Shown here: positions 18,501 to 33,600 of the stretch, in pieces
Numbering within the stretch: position 1 is the stretch's first letter
How the letters are laid out: every line of letters begins with the position of its first letter
Source of the DNA: Phallusia mammillata
Lineage: Eukaryota > Chordata > Ascidiacea > Phlebobranchia > Ascidiidae
Assembly: GCA_003260075.1 (NCBI GenBank)
Contig: QLIY01000360.1
Coordinates: 62,001 to 126,000 of the forward strand
Reading direction: 5' to 3'
DNA length: 64,000 bases
Translations under genes and position numbers: made by a program
Notes under the pieces: generated by a model
Seen by the model: the letters and a program-made list of their open reading frames with translations, nothing else
Database searches by the model: none
Told to the model about the DNA's origin: nothing

Positions 18501-21500
18501 AATATAATCATGGGGCCACAATTTAAAAACCAGGGGTTTAATCAAACCTATTGTGTTTTACACGGTTTCGCAACAAGGCAATGTGGCTATAAAAATACCC
18601 CCACGATTAATCACGAAAAATATAAAACAAGTTTGCAAACACGGCGAAAGTAGACAGAACACTAAAACGGGTGGCAAATACCTCCGTCTGCGTCCTCATT
18701 TACAGTTTGCAGCGAGTTGGCTTTCTTCAGAATCGTGTCCTTGTTGCTTTTAGCTGCCGCAACAATGGGAGGCTTTCGAATCGGTATCGATGGTGCAAGA
18801 GTGTAGAGATTGATTGACCTGCTGGGGGGGGGGAGTGTAGAGATTGATTGACCTGCTGCCTCTGCGTGAAGCTCGGTCCTAAACGACAAAAAAACAGACA
18901 TGCACAATATAGAATACCCACTTAACCCATTATGCGTTGTTGTTTTTCAATAGGTAGAGTATACATATTTTAAGTAAATTTTGGGGGGGGGGCGGGAGGC
19001 TCGGTCCTAAACGACAAAAAAAACAGACATGCACAATATAGAATACCCACTTAACCCATTATACGTTGTTGTTTTTCAATAGGTAGAGTATACATATTTT
19101 AAGTAAATTTTTTAATTTCTAAACTGGAGAAGCTTATACCAAAACCTTAGGTAAAATATCGACACCTAGTTCAAAAGCATTGCTTCTAGCCAACCGGTCC
19201 TCCACATTTGTTGAAACTATCCAATAGGTTTTTTTCGGTGGTTTCTTTTCCTGCCGAACCTACCCTCTTTTCCTAACACGGGTGGTTAATTCTTTTAGGG
19301 CCCCCTCGACTGGTCCCACCAATCTTTCACCCCCCAGTCGCGTTTACTCACATTGCGCCAATCTCACTTACTTGTGAGCCCCAGTCACATAACGCTTTGT
19401 AATGACGGTGTAGCTGCAGCGCGTTCAGCCATTATCTATCAATTGTGCCTTCCACTTTTATGCGCTCCATAACGTTTTAATGTTGTGCAGGTATTTTCGG
19501 CTTAGTGAGTGTTTTAGTGCTATTGTGTTGCTATGTTTGTTATCAAGCGAAATAAAGTTAACTCAACATGCGATATAAAATACTACACACCAAATCAGCG
19601 ACGGCCCCCATGGTGATATTCCAATCGTGAACAACTTTACAAACATGGCAAGTGAGTTCCAGTAATCTGCAGAGAAGCTCATGTTTGCTGACGTCATCGA
19701 TTTCCACATCCGCTGCCTCGACATCCTGGAAAGCAAATTAAACAATATTAACTATAATCTCTTTATGTTCCGCTTAGTAAATAGGATAAAATAGGGGGAG
19801 ACGGTGAGAAAAATTAGGACATTTTAAACAACTACATTGGCAATTTTTATGATTTATACACTTTGAAACGACCAATACAGCTAATCTGTTAAAATGATTT
19901 TGGAAAAATTACATATACACTAAAAATATACCAGTGAACTTCGGTTAATCCGGGCCAGTTTGGCGAGAAAAAATTGTCGGGTTTAGGCGAAGTTTCGGAT
20001 TAAACGGTGTCGATTAGTTCAAGCCTTACCACATTACAGTTGATTGGTACCTCAAGTTTTGTCCCAAGTAGGAACAACTCATTATATAACACCGTTGTTT
20101 TGTCAATACAGTTTGTATTTTTTTATCAAATGACTTATAAGTCTTAAATCATAGGCCTGGTATGACTCTGGTAAAAAAACTGATATCATACAAGGTGTTA
20201 GAAACAGAGTTTAAAATACCTATATTCTTATAATGGACATATGATATGTCTTTGTTTATTTTGCAGAAAGCAGGTCAACTTAAGACATCAAGCAAATAAA
20301 GAAAAACAGTATGATCGGTTCATTTACTGAATATTCTACGGTGATTTTGTTTTTATTTAAGCAACCAGAAACAAAGATTCAGTATCGAAAAGTGCTTGAA
20401 AAAACGAACTGTAAACAATATCCCCTTTGTGGGAAAGTCATTTCTTTAGCATAATAAACTTAGTTCTGTGGTCGGCTGAAAAATATTCAGTTTAAAGATA
20501 AAATTGAACTTGAACTTACATTGATTGTACATGGGGGGGGGGAATGTGTCTTTGTTTATTTTGAAGAAAGCAGGTCAACTTAAGACATCAAGCAAATAAA
20601 TAAAGACAGTATGATCGGTTCATTTATTTAATATCCTACGGTAGTTTTGTTTTTATCTAAGCAACCATAGACAAAAACTCAGTCTTGAAAAGTGCTTGAA
20701 AAAATGAACTGTAAACAATATCCCCCTTTGTGAGAAAGTCATTTCTTTAGCTTAGTTCTGTGATCGGTTGAAAAAGATTCAGTTTAAAGATAAAATTGAA
20801 CTTGAACTTACATTGATTGTACATTGTTCTGCTTCTAAATCCACTGCAGCTTTTTCGTCATTGTCTTCGGAATCGGAAGAATGGATTGTTTTTTGTTGTT
20901 CGAGTTGACTGCAAAATATAGTAATGAAAAATTTGCAATTTCATTCTCATGAAATAGTTCTACTATAAATTTTAATCCAGGTTTTCGAATTTACCAAAGG
21001 ACTTCACCCACGTAAATCAAATCCTTATTTGTCTTCCAATTTAAAAGAAATAATTTTAAGAAACTTTTTTTCACCTAATAATACTAATCAAATTCTTAAG
21101 AACCGTTGACGATTTTATCAACACACACCTAATCGAATACTTAAGATTCGTTACCCAATTGACCAACACAAATCGAATCCTCAAGATTCGATACCCACTT
21201 TACAAACACTAATCGAATCCTCATGATTCGTTACCCACTTCACAAACACTAATCGAATCCTCAAGATTCGTTACGCACTTTACAAACACAAATTGAATCC
21301 TATCGAAATATCGAATCCGTAAGACTTGTTTTCCAACTATCCCACTTGAATCGAATCCTAAGTAGATATTTTTCCGTACTTACCCTAAACGAATCGACTG
21401 AAGTTTCAGATGAAATTTATCAACGAAATCTCGCAGATGATATCGAACTTCCTGATATTGCGCCAACAGTTCGTCGAAATATTTCTCACGTGACTGGTTG

Positions 21501-21592
21501 AGTGACGTCACATCTGTACCGGCCTCTGATTGGTCGGTGGCGAGTTGGTCAAGCGGGTGGCTGGTGCGAGCTGAGATGATCATGTCGTGAAT

Positions 21593-21639
<47 letters not shown>

Positions 21640-24600
21640 TCGCTTCGTAGCCAATCTGTACATGAAATGCATTTTTACGAAATTTATGTAATATTTAAGC
21701 CGCAGACAGTGCACACTGTTTCGACTTATAATGTCTTATTAGCAGTTGGTGACAAGGTATAGGCCGTGTTGGCTAGTATAGACATCTAACGGCACTCCAG
21801 TTTCATTTAATGACTTTTGTATAGGTGTATTTGTCACTAAGACGGCAGTTACTTAGCCATTGTGCTCCAATTTCCTTTGTGGTTTATGCTACAAACAATT
21901 AGCGTTTGGTTGTTGCATTTTTTACATAAAAACGAACTGAAGGTCGAAATACCGTCCGACCGTCCAAAAACACAAAATGGCAACACATAAATACCTTGGA
22001 CAGCACTTTCATCTCATCTACCATCCTCTGATACTCGGATCTGTATTCCCTTATTTCTTCTTCATCATCTACTTCTCCTTCTCTCACCTCCATTGATTTT
22101 CTCCAGTCCGTCTTCCGGTCGAATCGGATGGATGGTGGAGGAAGAGTGATGTCAAACACGCAAATTTCAAAACATTTAAATGCGGCTACGATGTCCCTGT
22201 GAAATAGAAGCAAAACTGGTAAATTTTCTGTCAACTAAGCGAGTGGTTTCCAACTTTTATCGACGAATTAATCACTAAACAATTCAAACATATGTTATTC
22301 CCTACCAGTAGAATACAAAGTAGATGCTAAACCACACATAGACAATATAAAATTTGGTCTTTTATTAACTTCACATGTTATACTCCACGAGTAAAAGTGT
22401 ATATTTGCAAACTGCATGTAAAGAAAATTCCTCTGGTCAAATTTTAAAATTTCTCCCTTGGGAACCATTGAACTAAGTCAATAGTTATCTTTTTATGATT
22501 GTAACCCTATGAGAAACTGGACTGATCACATGTACCCCTTTTCAAAAGTTAGAATCGCAAACTATGACGTCACAAATAAATGACGTCACGAAACCAAACA
22601 AATCTAATTAGCCCTAAAAATGTTTAATTACCTTTTAGGGGCAATGAAGTACTCTATACAAGATTAAACTACTACAGCTTACCTTAAAATAAAGAACTGA
22701 AAAGATTTAAACGGTGGAACGGCAGTGAAGTCAGAATCGTCGTCCACATGCTGGTAATGTGAAGGAGAATCGAAAGTCTGGAGCCGTAACTCCAAAAATT
22801 TGGCGAAAGACATCGACCAGGCGTCGGTTGACAAGGGTTTTAAATCTGAAAATTGACATTTAGAGATTTGCCAAGGCAGGCCAGCCATTCAAAATAAATA
22901 ATTATGTTGTTCAACCATTTATAAGGCTTATCATTCATTTGCTTAAAGCTCATATATTGCATATGTGTTCTATGTTTATGTTTCTCAATCATCGGTTTTT
23001 GATGCTATTTGAATAAGGTAATAAAATAAAATAACAGCTGTACTTACCAGTGGTGGCATGGGTGACAGGATCCCAACACCACGGGGGGGGGGCGTTTATG
23101 TTTCTCAATCATCGGCTTTTGATGCTATTTGAATAAGGTAATAAAATATCAGCTGTACTTACCAGTGGTGGCATGGGTGACAGGATCCCAACACCACGAG
23201 TAGATATCAGGTACTGTGATTGGTTTTGCCAATTCCTTCAGAACGATATTCATGCAGGTCGTGCCGTGAACAAAGCTGAAGATTACAACAATATTTCAGT
23301 AATCAGTTAAGACATAGATGAATAGCTGGGACCAGCCCTGAAGCGTCCATGCAGACCAGCGATCACGGCACACTCATATACAAATCATAGTACGCCAGGC
23401 CTGTTGAGGGCGTTATACCGAATCAGCCGGTCAACAAGCATTCACAATATGGCAAGGCGTAGGCTAGAAAAACCTTTCAGTGAGTTATAGTAGAAATATA
23501 CAACTCATAAGGCATGTTTTGCTAAGTTTGTCAGCATTATTGTGTTTAACGCCAAGTTTTAAGATGATAAAGTGCAGTACTAATAACACCTTCTTCTGTA
23601 AACAATTTAATACATATATACCCTAATTTAACTGCAGAAATCCCAAATAGCATAGCTCGGTTTCTGTAAAACAATGTTACCCTTTAGCAAGAATATAACT
23701 CTTTTATAAAGAATCGGTACAAAGTATTACTTTTTAAAACACTCCAGGCCCTTTGAAGGCGTTGTATACCGAATCAAGCCGCAAGGCAATATGGCAAGGC
23801 ACATGCTAGAAAAATCTAGCCTGCGGTGGGATTCGAGGGGGGGGGGTTAACGATATGAGTCTTTTCGGGACTCGCACTCTGAGCTACGCCGAAAGTCGAA
23901 TCACAAGCACCATTGCCTACCAAAGAGATCGCTATTTCGAACGTTAATCAGCTAAAATAAACATACATTCATACTGGGATCAGCCCAGAAGCCTTCATGC
24001 AGACCAGTTTTTCAAAACTGCGTTGAAATTTTTCATCATAGGCTAATTTAAAACAAAAAAAAATCACACAAGTACCTTCTAACATGTTCCACCATGGGCC
24101 TTTTGCATGTTGGACTGGGACAGTGATAGCTGGGTCTAAAGCAGTAACGTTCCAGAAATCCGCCTAAGGTAATGTCGTTGCCATGGTAAAAGTCAATGTC
24201 CACTGCCCACGGAATAACGCAGGGATTGGGGGCGTTTGGTGACCTCATACTGTAACTAAACAACAACAAAAAACATATCTTTACATGGTTTTTAGAATAA
24301 GTGCTTCATACCGGAAGGAAACGAAAAATAGTTTTATTTCGTTTCGGTCTGACTAAAAAAACATTATCACGGTATTTTTCGGTATTTGTGTCTTGTCTTT
24401 GTGATCTTTAAAACTCTTACACCAGTGGTTCCCAAACTTTTTCATATTTTTTTCAAAACGGTCCCTTTGCCATTATTTCGAGGGCTCGCGGTCCTTAAGC
24501 CTAAATGTGTATTTCATAAAAACGAAAGTTGATTGCAGGATTTTAGCTAGTTATGCAAAATTGCGCATAACAATCATCCAAAGACAGCATGTGACATCAC

Positions 24601-27600
24601 AAACAGGACAAAAACATTACGATTGTGCGCGAACAATTGTATTTTTGATAGTTGTCATTCAACAAAGGCCATTGTTTAGCAATGGAGACAGTCGATTCTC
24701 AATTCTACTTTGATTTAAACTTATTTAGTGGCATAAACTGACGCCAAATAAGATTATAGAATAACTTCAACCGCTTCGCGGTCCCCCAAAAATTGCCTCA
24801 CGGACCCCTAAAGGACCGCGGACCCCAGTTTGGGAACCGCTGTCTTAAACGAACAGAGAAATAAAGTTGCAACACACATTGCAGGGTATTACGTTACGTA
24901 CCATTGGCCAATTGTCTTACAGATGGTACATTGTCGGAGCCTTTAGTATTTTATTATGGCGCAAAGGCGCGAAATTTTTTAATTTTTTTTTGTTACATGT
25001 CCAGAACAAAATATCGGAATAAACCATATATGAAACTTTTTTTCGGTATGAAACGCTTCTTAAAATGCTGCTTAATATTACTCTCAAAGCTTAATATTAG
25101 GCTCAACTAATAAAACGGTTTGTGTCATAATTTCAACTGGGGGGGGGGCGGTATGAAACGCTTCTTAAAATGCTGTTTAATATTAGGCTCAACTAATAAA
25201 ACGGTTTGTGTCATAATTTCAACTTGGTAATACCACCTTTCGGGTCTGATTTAGGCATTTTTAACTTTTTAAATCGGTTTCCGGCCAGGATTCGGGCATG
25301 GTTTGGGCCCATTAATCTTCCATACCTCAATTTTATTTACTCTCAAAGTGTGTTAATTGTTCCCCACGGTTGGGGCATCAGTGTTAGAATATTAGTGTGT
25401 TTGTTATGAACAAAATCCAAGTATGTTAAAAAGATCATGGTATACCAGACCTTTCGGTGCATCAGCATTTCTAAGCGATTATAGCAAAAACTTAAGGAAA
25501 TCTACCTGTCGTTCATGGGATTCGAATCCACGACAGGGGCCTATCTGGAGGTATGCTAAATAAAAGTGCGACCCGCCGTCTTATTGGCTTAATTAACCGT
25601 CCAACAAGTAAGTAGCACACCACTTTTTTCAGAACTTCGGATCAGAACGGCAAACTGGTTTATTGAAAATGTTTAACAATTTTTTCATTTTACAGAGATC
25701 ATTTGACAGTTTATTTCAGGATGACAAACTTGAACCTGTTTGACAAATGCAAACCTGCTGAAGAGGACGAATATATGCTGATGGTTCCTGGGATCCAGAC
25801 AATCGAGTGGAGGAAGACTTTCATCCTTGCTGCTTTCCTCTAAGATGTCGGAATTGTGATCTGCTCCCACTGTTGGCTCTTCAACATCCGGAGATTGGGA
25901 TTCCACTGGTTGCAAAGATGAACCACAAGCTCTACACAAAACCTCATTAATTTGACTAGACTTGTGTTGTTTTTTGGGTTTGTTTTGACAAGAAGAGTGA
26001 CGTTTTTGAGAATTTGTTTTAGCAATACTATCATACGCCACCGGTTTAGTTAAAAGAATACATGGTCCACTTGATTTTTAAGTAAAGATAAAGTAATCAT
26101 AAAAAAACAAGGATTTGGTTTTGAACCACATTTCTTTAAAACAGAATTTCCAAAAGTATTTGACAGACAACGATTAATGACAAATTTTTGAGAAAGAAAT
26201 TTCCGTGCTGAAATTTAAAAACTATATGCAGCAGGAAATACTTTTCAGTCAAAGAACCACTCGCTTTAACATGCATTTTTAAACAACATAAAATAAACTA
26301 GGTGTGCACAACCTGCGTCCGTACGCGCAGAGTGGGATTTATGTGGCCTTGAATAGGCATACTAAAATAAATGTACTGAGAGGTAAATAAAACTCATTTT
26401 TCAGATATTTAGATTTCAAACTGCTCTAAATCGTTTTGTGGGGTCGAGAAAAGTATCATCAGCCCAGTAGTCATATGCGTCAGACTTTTTGTAAGCCTAT
26501 TGTTTTTTGACAATGTAAAAAAATCCCCTAAAATAAACCCAATCATGGCCCTTACCTATAATTCGAAATCAGGTCCTTCATTTCCCGGGAATTCGCGGGC
26601 ATAGTCAGTGCCATAGACACATACTCGTGGTCAACTGGTTTCCAGCTCATTTTGTTTTGCCCGAAAGAGTCGTTAATCTTTTGCCCTTGCTCGTCGCGGG
26701 TACCCGAAAAGAACCGGTTCGGGCGATCCTTAACCGGACTCGATGTGACCGGCGGGCTTGTCACGTGACTTGACCGTTCCAGTCGGTTGCCCAGCACGTC
26801 ACGCATGATCAGTTTCTCCCAAGCTGATAAACGCATTTCGTCTTTCGGACCAATGCCTACGTTACAATAGCATTTTGTTTTTTGTTTTTTATCGGTACTA
26901 TTGGTTCAAAGAGCACCAATGAGAATCGGTGTAGTTTTGAAGGTAAGTTATTCAGAAAACACTTTCAAAGTTGCAGTAAAATTGGCATGCTTTGTTTAAG
27001 GCACAGTAAAGCAAAATAATGAAAATGTACTCATTTAAATCTTTTTGAAAGCCGGATTTTAGTAATGCATCGTTTTAAACTTTTTAAAGACAAACATTTA
27101 AACTAAAATTAGAAAATTGATTATGATTTTAACCATTCAAATAGGTTCTATTTGAATAAGATACGAATATACAAATACATACATATATATATTTATATTG
27201 AACTTAAAATCTTAAAAATGAATATGTTGAATCGATAAGCATAGGGTTAATTATTATAGTCTCTATCCACCAAACATCGGGCTGGGAAATTCTAGTTTTA
27301 TGTTGAAAGTATACAGTAGTGATTTATATAAGGATTTTAAAATAAGTGTGTCGTGGTCGCTGGTGTACATAGATGGACGCTTCAGGGCTGATCCAAGTAT
27401 GTAATTTATGCCTATCTAAAAAAAATATTACGGATGATTAGAAAAATGATTCGATATAAATTTACTTCTCATGGAGCTTTGACTTTGCATCCTGATATAA
27501 CCGTTTGATGTCACAGAAGACCCAATATCAGATTTATCTTTGTATGTTTGGCTCCGAGACGACGATCCAACGATTTCCTGGTGAAATATTCGGTAAAATC

Positions 27601-30600
27601 TGATTTAGTTGCATTTAGACAAATTCCGCACAACACACAAACATGTACAACAATAAACAAAGTTGAAAAATGTGACAAAAAATTAGTTTAAAAATAGTTT
27701 AAAACAAGGAATTAATAACGTCTCAACTAGGGATGTGCCAAAACTGCAAATGTTCTGTTTGATCGAGCACCGAGCGGGGGGGGGGCCCATGTACAACAAT
27801 AAACAAAGTTGGAAAATGTGACAAAAATGTTAAGTTACTGACCAGCTATATCAGAGTTTTAAACTGATTGCAATAAAATAGTTTAAAACAAGGGATTAAT
27901 ACCCTCCCAAGTCCCAACTAAGTTTGAGTAATTTTTCGAACACGTTTAATTGCTTATAATAGCATGACATTGAAATGTTAGAACCAGGAGCAATATTATT
28001 GCAAAGCAAAATCTTTCACACCCGAATTGGAAACCTTTTACATTACAATTCGAAATCTATTATATCCGGATTCGAAAGGGGGGGGGGTACAATTCGAAAC
28101 CTATTATATCCGGATTCGAAATCTTTTACATCAGAATTTGAAATCTTTTACATCCTCAAATTCGAAATCTTTTTTATCCGAATTAGAAATCGTTTGCATC
28201 TGGATTCGAAATCTTATATATCAGGATTAGAAATCTTTTTACATCTGGATTCGAAATCTGATATATCCGGATTCTAAACCTTTAACATCAGGATTCGAAA
28301 TCTTTTATATCCGAATTAGAAATCTTTTACATCTGGATTCGAAACCTTTTTCAATCAAATTCGAATTTTTTTATATCCGAAATAGAATTTTTTTCCATCT
28401 GGATTCGAAATCTGATATATCTGGATTCTAAACCTTTTACACCAGGATTCGAAATCTGATATATCAGGATTCGAAACCTTTAACATCGGAATTTGCAATC
28501 TTTTATATCCGGATTCAAACCCATACCAACACCCCAGATATATTTTACATTACTGTTACAAGATTTTAAATCCATAATGATTAAAAAAGATCAGAGCAAT
28601 TCTAGATCTCCGAAAAAAAATTGCAGTATGAGTAAACCTTGTCCATAAGGTGCTCGTCGGTTTCCATAGCTAACAGCGTCTCCTCATAAGCACTTGCAAC
28701 AATCTCGTTTTCAAATGACTTCTGGTGTGCAGGTGTACGCCACATATTCTGGGACATACCGTAGCTCTCCGAGGTTCCAGATCTGTGAGCAATAACAAAA
28801 ACAAAACCCCTTATCATAATACGCCAGGCCCGTTGAAGCCGTTATATAGAATAATCGGCTCTCCAAAGCATTCCCATGAGAAAATCTAGCCTGCACTGGG
28901 GTTCGTACCCACGACAGGAGATTTATTACGACGAACAAAACTGAATGTCTTGTGTTTTTTTGCTATTTAACTCTTTGCACAGATTTTGAACGTTTGTAAG
29001 TTCACAACTTATGAAATGGTGTACTGTGCTCGCACCATTGTGTGTGTATCGTTTACCCGGTTCCATTTAAATAAGGATTTAATAATACCAGATAAGCGAC
29101 GTGTTTCTTTACCTAGAACTCACTACTAGATGAATTACATTACGGTACATTAATTGTTTAGATGAGTTATGGTATATTTGATAAGTAACATCAAATCCCG
29201 CTCTTCATAGCATCCCCTTACACGGGGCGGCAAATCTTAGGGGAAAAAAATCTCAGGTGGGATTCGAACCCACAACAGGAGCTTATGCGTCCCGGTCTGA
29301 AATTAAACGATCAAAATTCTAAAAAAAATAATCCATATAGTTGAAGAAACATTATGTCTCAATAAAAAAAAGAAATCAGAAGAAATCATAGAACTAACCG
29401 GCTTCGAAAAGAAGAATTGTCGTTTTCCATTTCGTCCAGTCTGTCTGTGCTCTCAGTCCGATGACGGTTCTAAAGCAAAAAAAATCTATGAAGACTGATA
29501 ATATTGTTCGAACAATCATTTTTTACATACAATAATTGGAAATTGAAATGATCTTTCAAAACTGTATTTGTTTTGAATCGCAAAAAAATATTCAGCTAAA
29601 ATTGAACAAAAAAATTAAAGTGATCCAATTTTTCTTGTAGTTGTCACGAAAACAGAAAAAAAAAACGGGCAACAAATTGTCAACTTTCGGAAAGGGTATC
29701 TATCAAATCTTATGTTATGAAACAATACTTAAAATTCAAAAATACTGTGCAACAAAACAAAAAAGGGTTAAATGCTAAAAATAGTATGCCTGAATGCGAC
29801 AACATAAGCAAAAAATAAAATCATACTGAAAGAAAAGACAAAATAAAATACAACACAAAAAACAACCAAATTTCGTTCAAATTATTTTCTATTATCTACG
29901 AAACGGCTTAACAAACTTAAATCATCAGAACTTACACATTTAGTCCAGGTTTGTCCTGTAAGGCCTGGATGGTTACAGAAGAGATCAGACCAGAATAAAG
30001 TGGACGGAAGGAAACTTCGGAGTGGAGAATTTTCCCCGGCGTATGTGAGAAGATAAGGAAGGTTTGGTTCGATAAACGGTGAAGTGCTGACGAAATAAAA
30101 AAAAGTTGTTTTTCAGTAGTGATTTACCGAATATTCGGTTGGTCGACTTGATTCAGCCAAATCACCCGTTTATACGAAGATCTTTTGCCGGATTTGCAGC
30201 AATTTTTTCAGCCGAAATCGAATCTTTTTATCTAAGTCCCAATTTTCAGCATTAAAGAGTTATTTTACGATTATTTAAGTAGCACAGAATATTTTCAATC
30301 GCCCAAAAAGTAACATCGTGTCAACTAATATAGTTTTTGAAAGTAAAAACACACTGAAAATCTACAAAACTAAGATCGTAACGCAACATAACTATCCGTC
30401 GCGTAAATTTATTTAGCGAAGTTTTAAATATCAAAGACAACATACATGTATGTAGACAAAAAACGTTCGAACAAGCTATCACGCAGGAAACGCCATTCTC
30501 AAATGACATAGTGTTTTTTAATGTATTTTTCATCAAAGGATACTTAAAAGTATATTTAATATAAGGAGGAATCTTTAATCGCCCAAGCAAACCACCCATA

Positions 30601-33600
30601 AAGACACACTAGCAAATAAATCACAGTATGCCAGGGCTGTAAAAGGCGAAATACCATACTAAGTGCCAAAGCATGGTACAATATTCAGCTCGCAGTGGGA
30701 TTCAAAACTACGACTGGGTCATATCTAGGGGTCTCGTTCAGGGTTTCTGCGCAATTTTTGTTTATAAATTCCATGACTTCTCCAAAACTTTTCAAGAAAA
30801 AAAACCGAATTTCCAAAACCTTGATCGATAAAAATTGAGCAATTTCCACAGTAAATCTAGAAAAGAGGCTTTGGTATATGTAGCCAATTTACCATACTTG
30901 CAATAAATATACAAACGTTACGTAATTTGAAATTCCTATCTCTATCTGGCATTTTCAGGCGCCAAATTCCATACTTTTTCAAGGACTTTTGTAAAAGTGG
31001 GCTTTTTTTCAAACCTTTTCCAGGCCTTAAAAATACAAATTTAAATTCCATAACCTTTCCAGGGGGGGGGGGCTACCGACTCAATTTGTTTGTGACGTAT
31101 AATCACTTAAAACATCCTACCTTAGAAACACTCTGTGCATGGATTCATTAAACAGCATTGATTTTGCCGAAACGGCATTGGAAACAGTCAAGACGTCGTC
31201 GGAGATTGCACCACCTAGCGGTTTGCTTGGTGCATCCAGGTAAGACTGGGCAAGGTTGGATCTGACGTTGGTAATTGTACCGTCACAGGTGCCTTCATAG
31301 TCTGAATGCTCCGGTGTTAATGTACGAGCTTCGGAAGCCAGAGATGAAATCGAATTGCAGTTGGTTTTCACAAGAGTTGGAACATTGAGATCGTCGTTTT
31401 GAAAGCATTCTGTGACAAAATTTGTGAAAGTGAATTGTTTCCGAAGCTAACTAGTGTTTTTACATGATATGTGCATTAAATAGGAAATAGAAGTTGGACT
31501 TTTACATCTTATAGGTCCGCCTTTTCCCTTTAGTTTGGTTGTACGTTTACATTTTTTAGATTTATTTCTTCTGTTTGGTTTGGTACAATCGGATTGTCGT
31601 TTTGAAAGCATTCTACGAAGAGATTTTACAAGGTGAACTGTTTCAGTGTTTTATAGCAGTGGTTCTCAAACTTTGTTTTATTGCGACGCCTCTGTAAAAG
31701 TTTTGTGGACTTGCGACGCACCAGCAAATAAAAGTTAATGAGGAAACTTATTATTAAAGTAGTGTTTACTGATACAACCCCAAAAAGCCATGAAACGGCA
31801 CTATTCTGCGACTCCCTTGGAAAATTGAAACGACGCACCAGGGCGTCGCGACGCACAGTTTGAGAACTACTGTTTTATAGGATTGGTCCATCAATTTTTT
31901 TACATTTCATAGTTTCGTTTTTTTCTCTTTAGTGAGCACACTTGGCATTTCTCTTTAGCATAATCTATTGAAGCTTTCAGTACATTTAAATCAGTCTGTG
32001 ATTTTAGTGAAGCAATGTAATATTTATTTTTTTCATTTTTTTAATGTTTATTGCTTTGCATTACTGAAAGCATCAGTTGAGTATCATCATCCGCAATCTG
32101 CATCGTATTTACTAAAACGCACGTGGTTCAGTACAATGTTTGTATCAGCACACTTTTATTTTCTCTTAATAACATGTGTGTCTGTATCGCAATCGCAACC
32201 CCTTTTTCTTTAAAATTCCAACCAAACACAGTGATTTTAAACATTATTTGACAGTCGCAAATTTAAATCCTCAATTTCACAACCCATATGACTGTCACAA
32301 AAGTCTCACATGTACAGCTTTACAGCACATTTTAATTACATATATCACGTCACCGACCTGTTACGTCACTCTCCACGGACATTGATTTGACGAAGACATT
32401 TTCAGATGAACTGTCGGTGGTCGCAAGATTTCGCGCTTTTCGATCTTTCTTACTTGGAATTGGAAAAGACTCGGCCATTCCTTGTTGGTCCATAAGATAC
32501 GAAATCTGGGTACATAGATATGAGCACATTTAGATTTAATTTTGCAAGTTTATAAAAACGCACACTTTGCAAAAATGAATTCGTTTGGAATAAAAGGAAG
32601 TTTGATGGGAGGATTTGGCACTTTAGGGTCATTAGGAAAAAGTGGTCTATTTGACAATAGTTTTATGAAGCTCAGTTGGTAGAACGCGAGTCCCGGAAAG
32701 ACGCAGGATCGAATCCCACCGCAGGCTAGATTTTTTTCTAGTCTGTGCCTTGCCATATGGGAATGCTTGGGAGACCAGCTTGACTCGGTATAACGCCTTC
32801 AGGTCTGCCGTACTATGATTAGTTGCATGAATACACTTTTCGCAGAAAAACGTTGGTCTTTCATTAACAAAAGAAAAATCACGTATCTGTTGTTACTAGT
32901 GTTGTGGTAAAGGCCGAAATAAAACCTAAATAACAAACACTCATTCAAAACTTTAAGTTTACTGGCGTTGACTTCAAACAACGGACCAAACACTAAAATT
33001 AAATTCATTTTTAATTATTTAAAAATGCATCAAATAACTTTCAACCTAATTTTAAATTATCTTTTTTTAAGTACTGAACCTCTCTATATATACCTATATA
33101 ACTACAAAATAAACTTTAAAGATGAAAAATAGTCACACCTTTTAAAAAACATTTAATCATTTAAAATTAGGTTAAAAACTAGAAGAGTGGCTTTCTGATA
33201 TACTTCCATTTTATATATTCTATACGATATTTACCAATTTACTATACACATCATTTGATCTACACATATGATTGTTTTTGTAAACAAAAACTAATGGGNN
33301 NNNNNNNNNNNNNNNNNNNNNNNNNNNNNNNNNNNNNNNNNNNNNNNNNNNNNNNNNNNNNNNNNNNNNNNNNNNNNNNNNNNNNNNNNNNNNNNNNNNN
33401 NNNNNNNNNNNNNNNNNNNNNNNNNNNNNNNNNNNNNNNNNNNNNNNNNNNNNNNNNNNNNNNNNNNNNNNNNNNNNNNNNNNNNNNNNNNNNNNNNNNN
33501 NNNNNNNNNNNNNNNNNNNNNNNNNNNNNNNNTCAAACGGGGTCAAAATTCACATGGACCATCTTTAGACCAATACCTATTATGTGTGTCAATTTGAAAA

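Noticed and set aside
27425-27470. Alternative donors for PIKfyve exon 25
   Set aside because: Only the GTAAAT donor after ATGAGAA gives the phase needed by exon 26556-26856.
28020-28515. Repeat array considered as a CRISPR-like or protein repeat
   Set aside because: Units are head-to-tail without unique spacers and the frame is not kept; it is an intronic minisatellite in an animal genome.
32664-32735. Possible tRNA gene
   Set aside because: A- and B-boxes are present but the acceptor stem is not paired and the sequence continues into a repeated body found elsewhere, so it is a SINE head.
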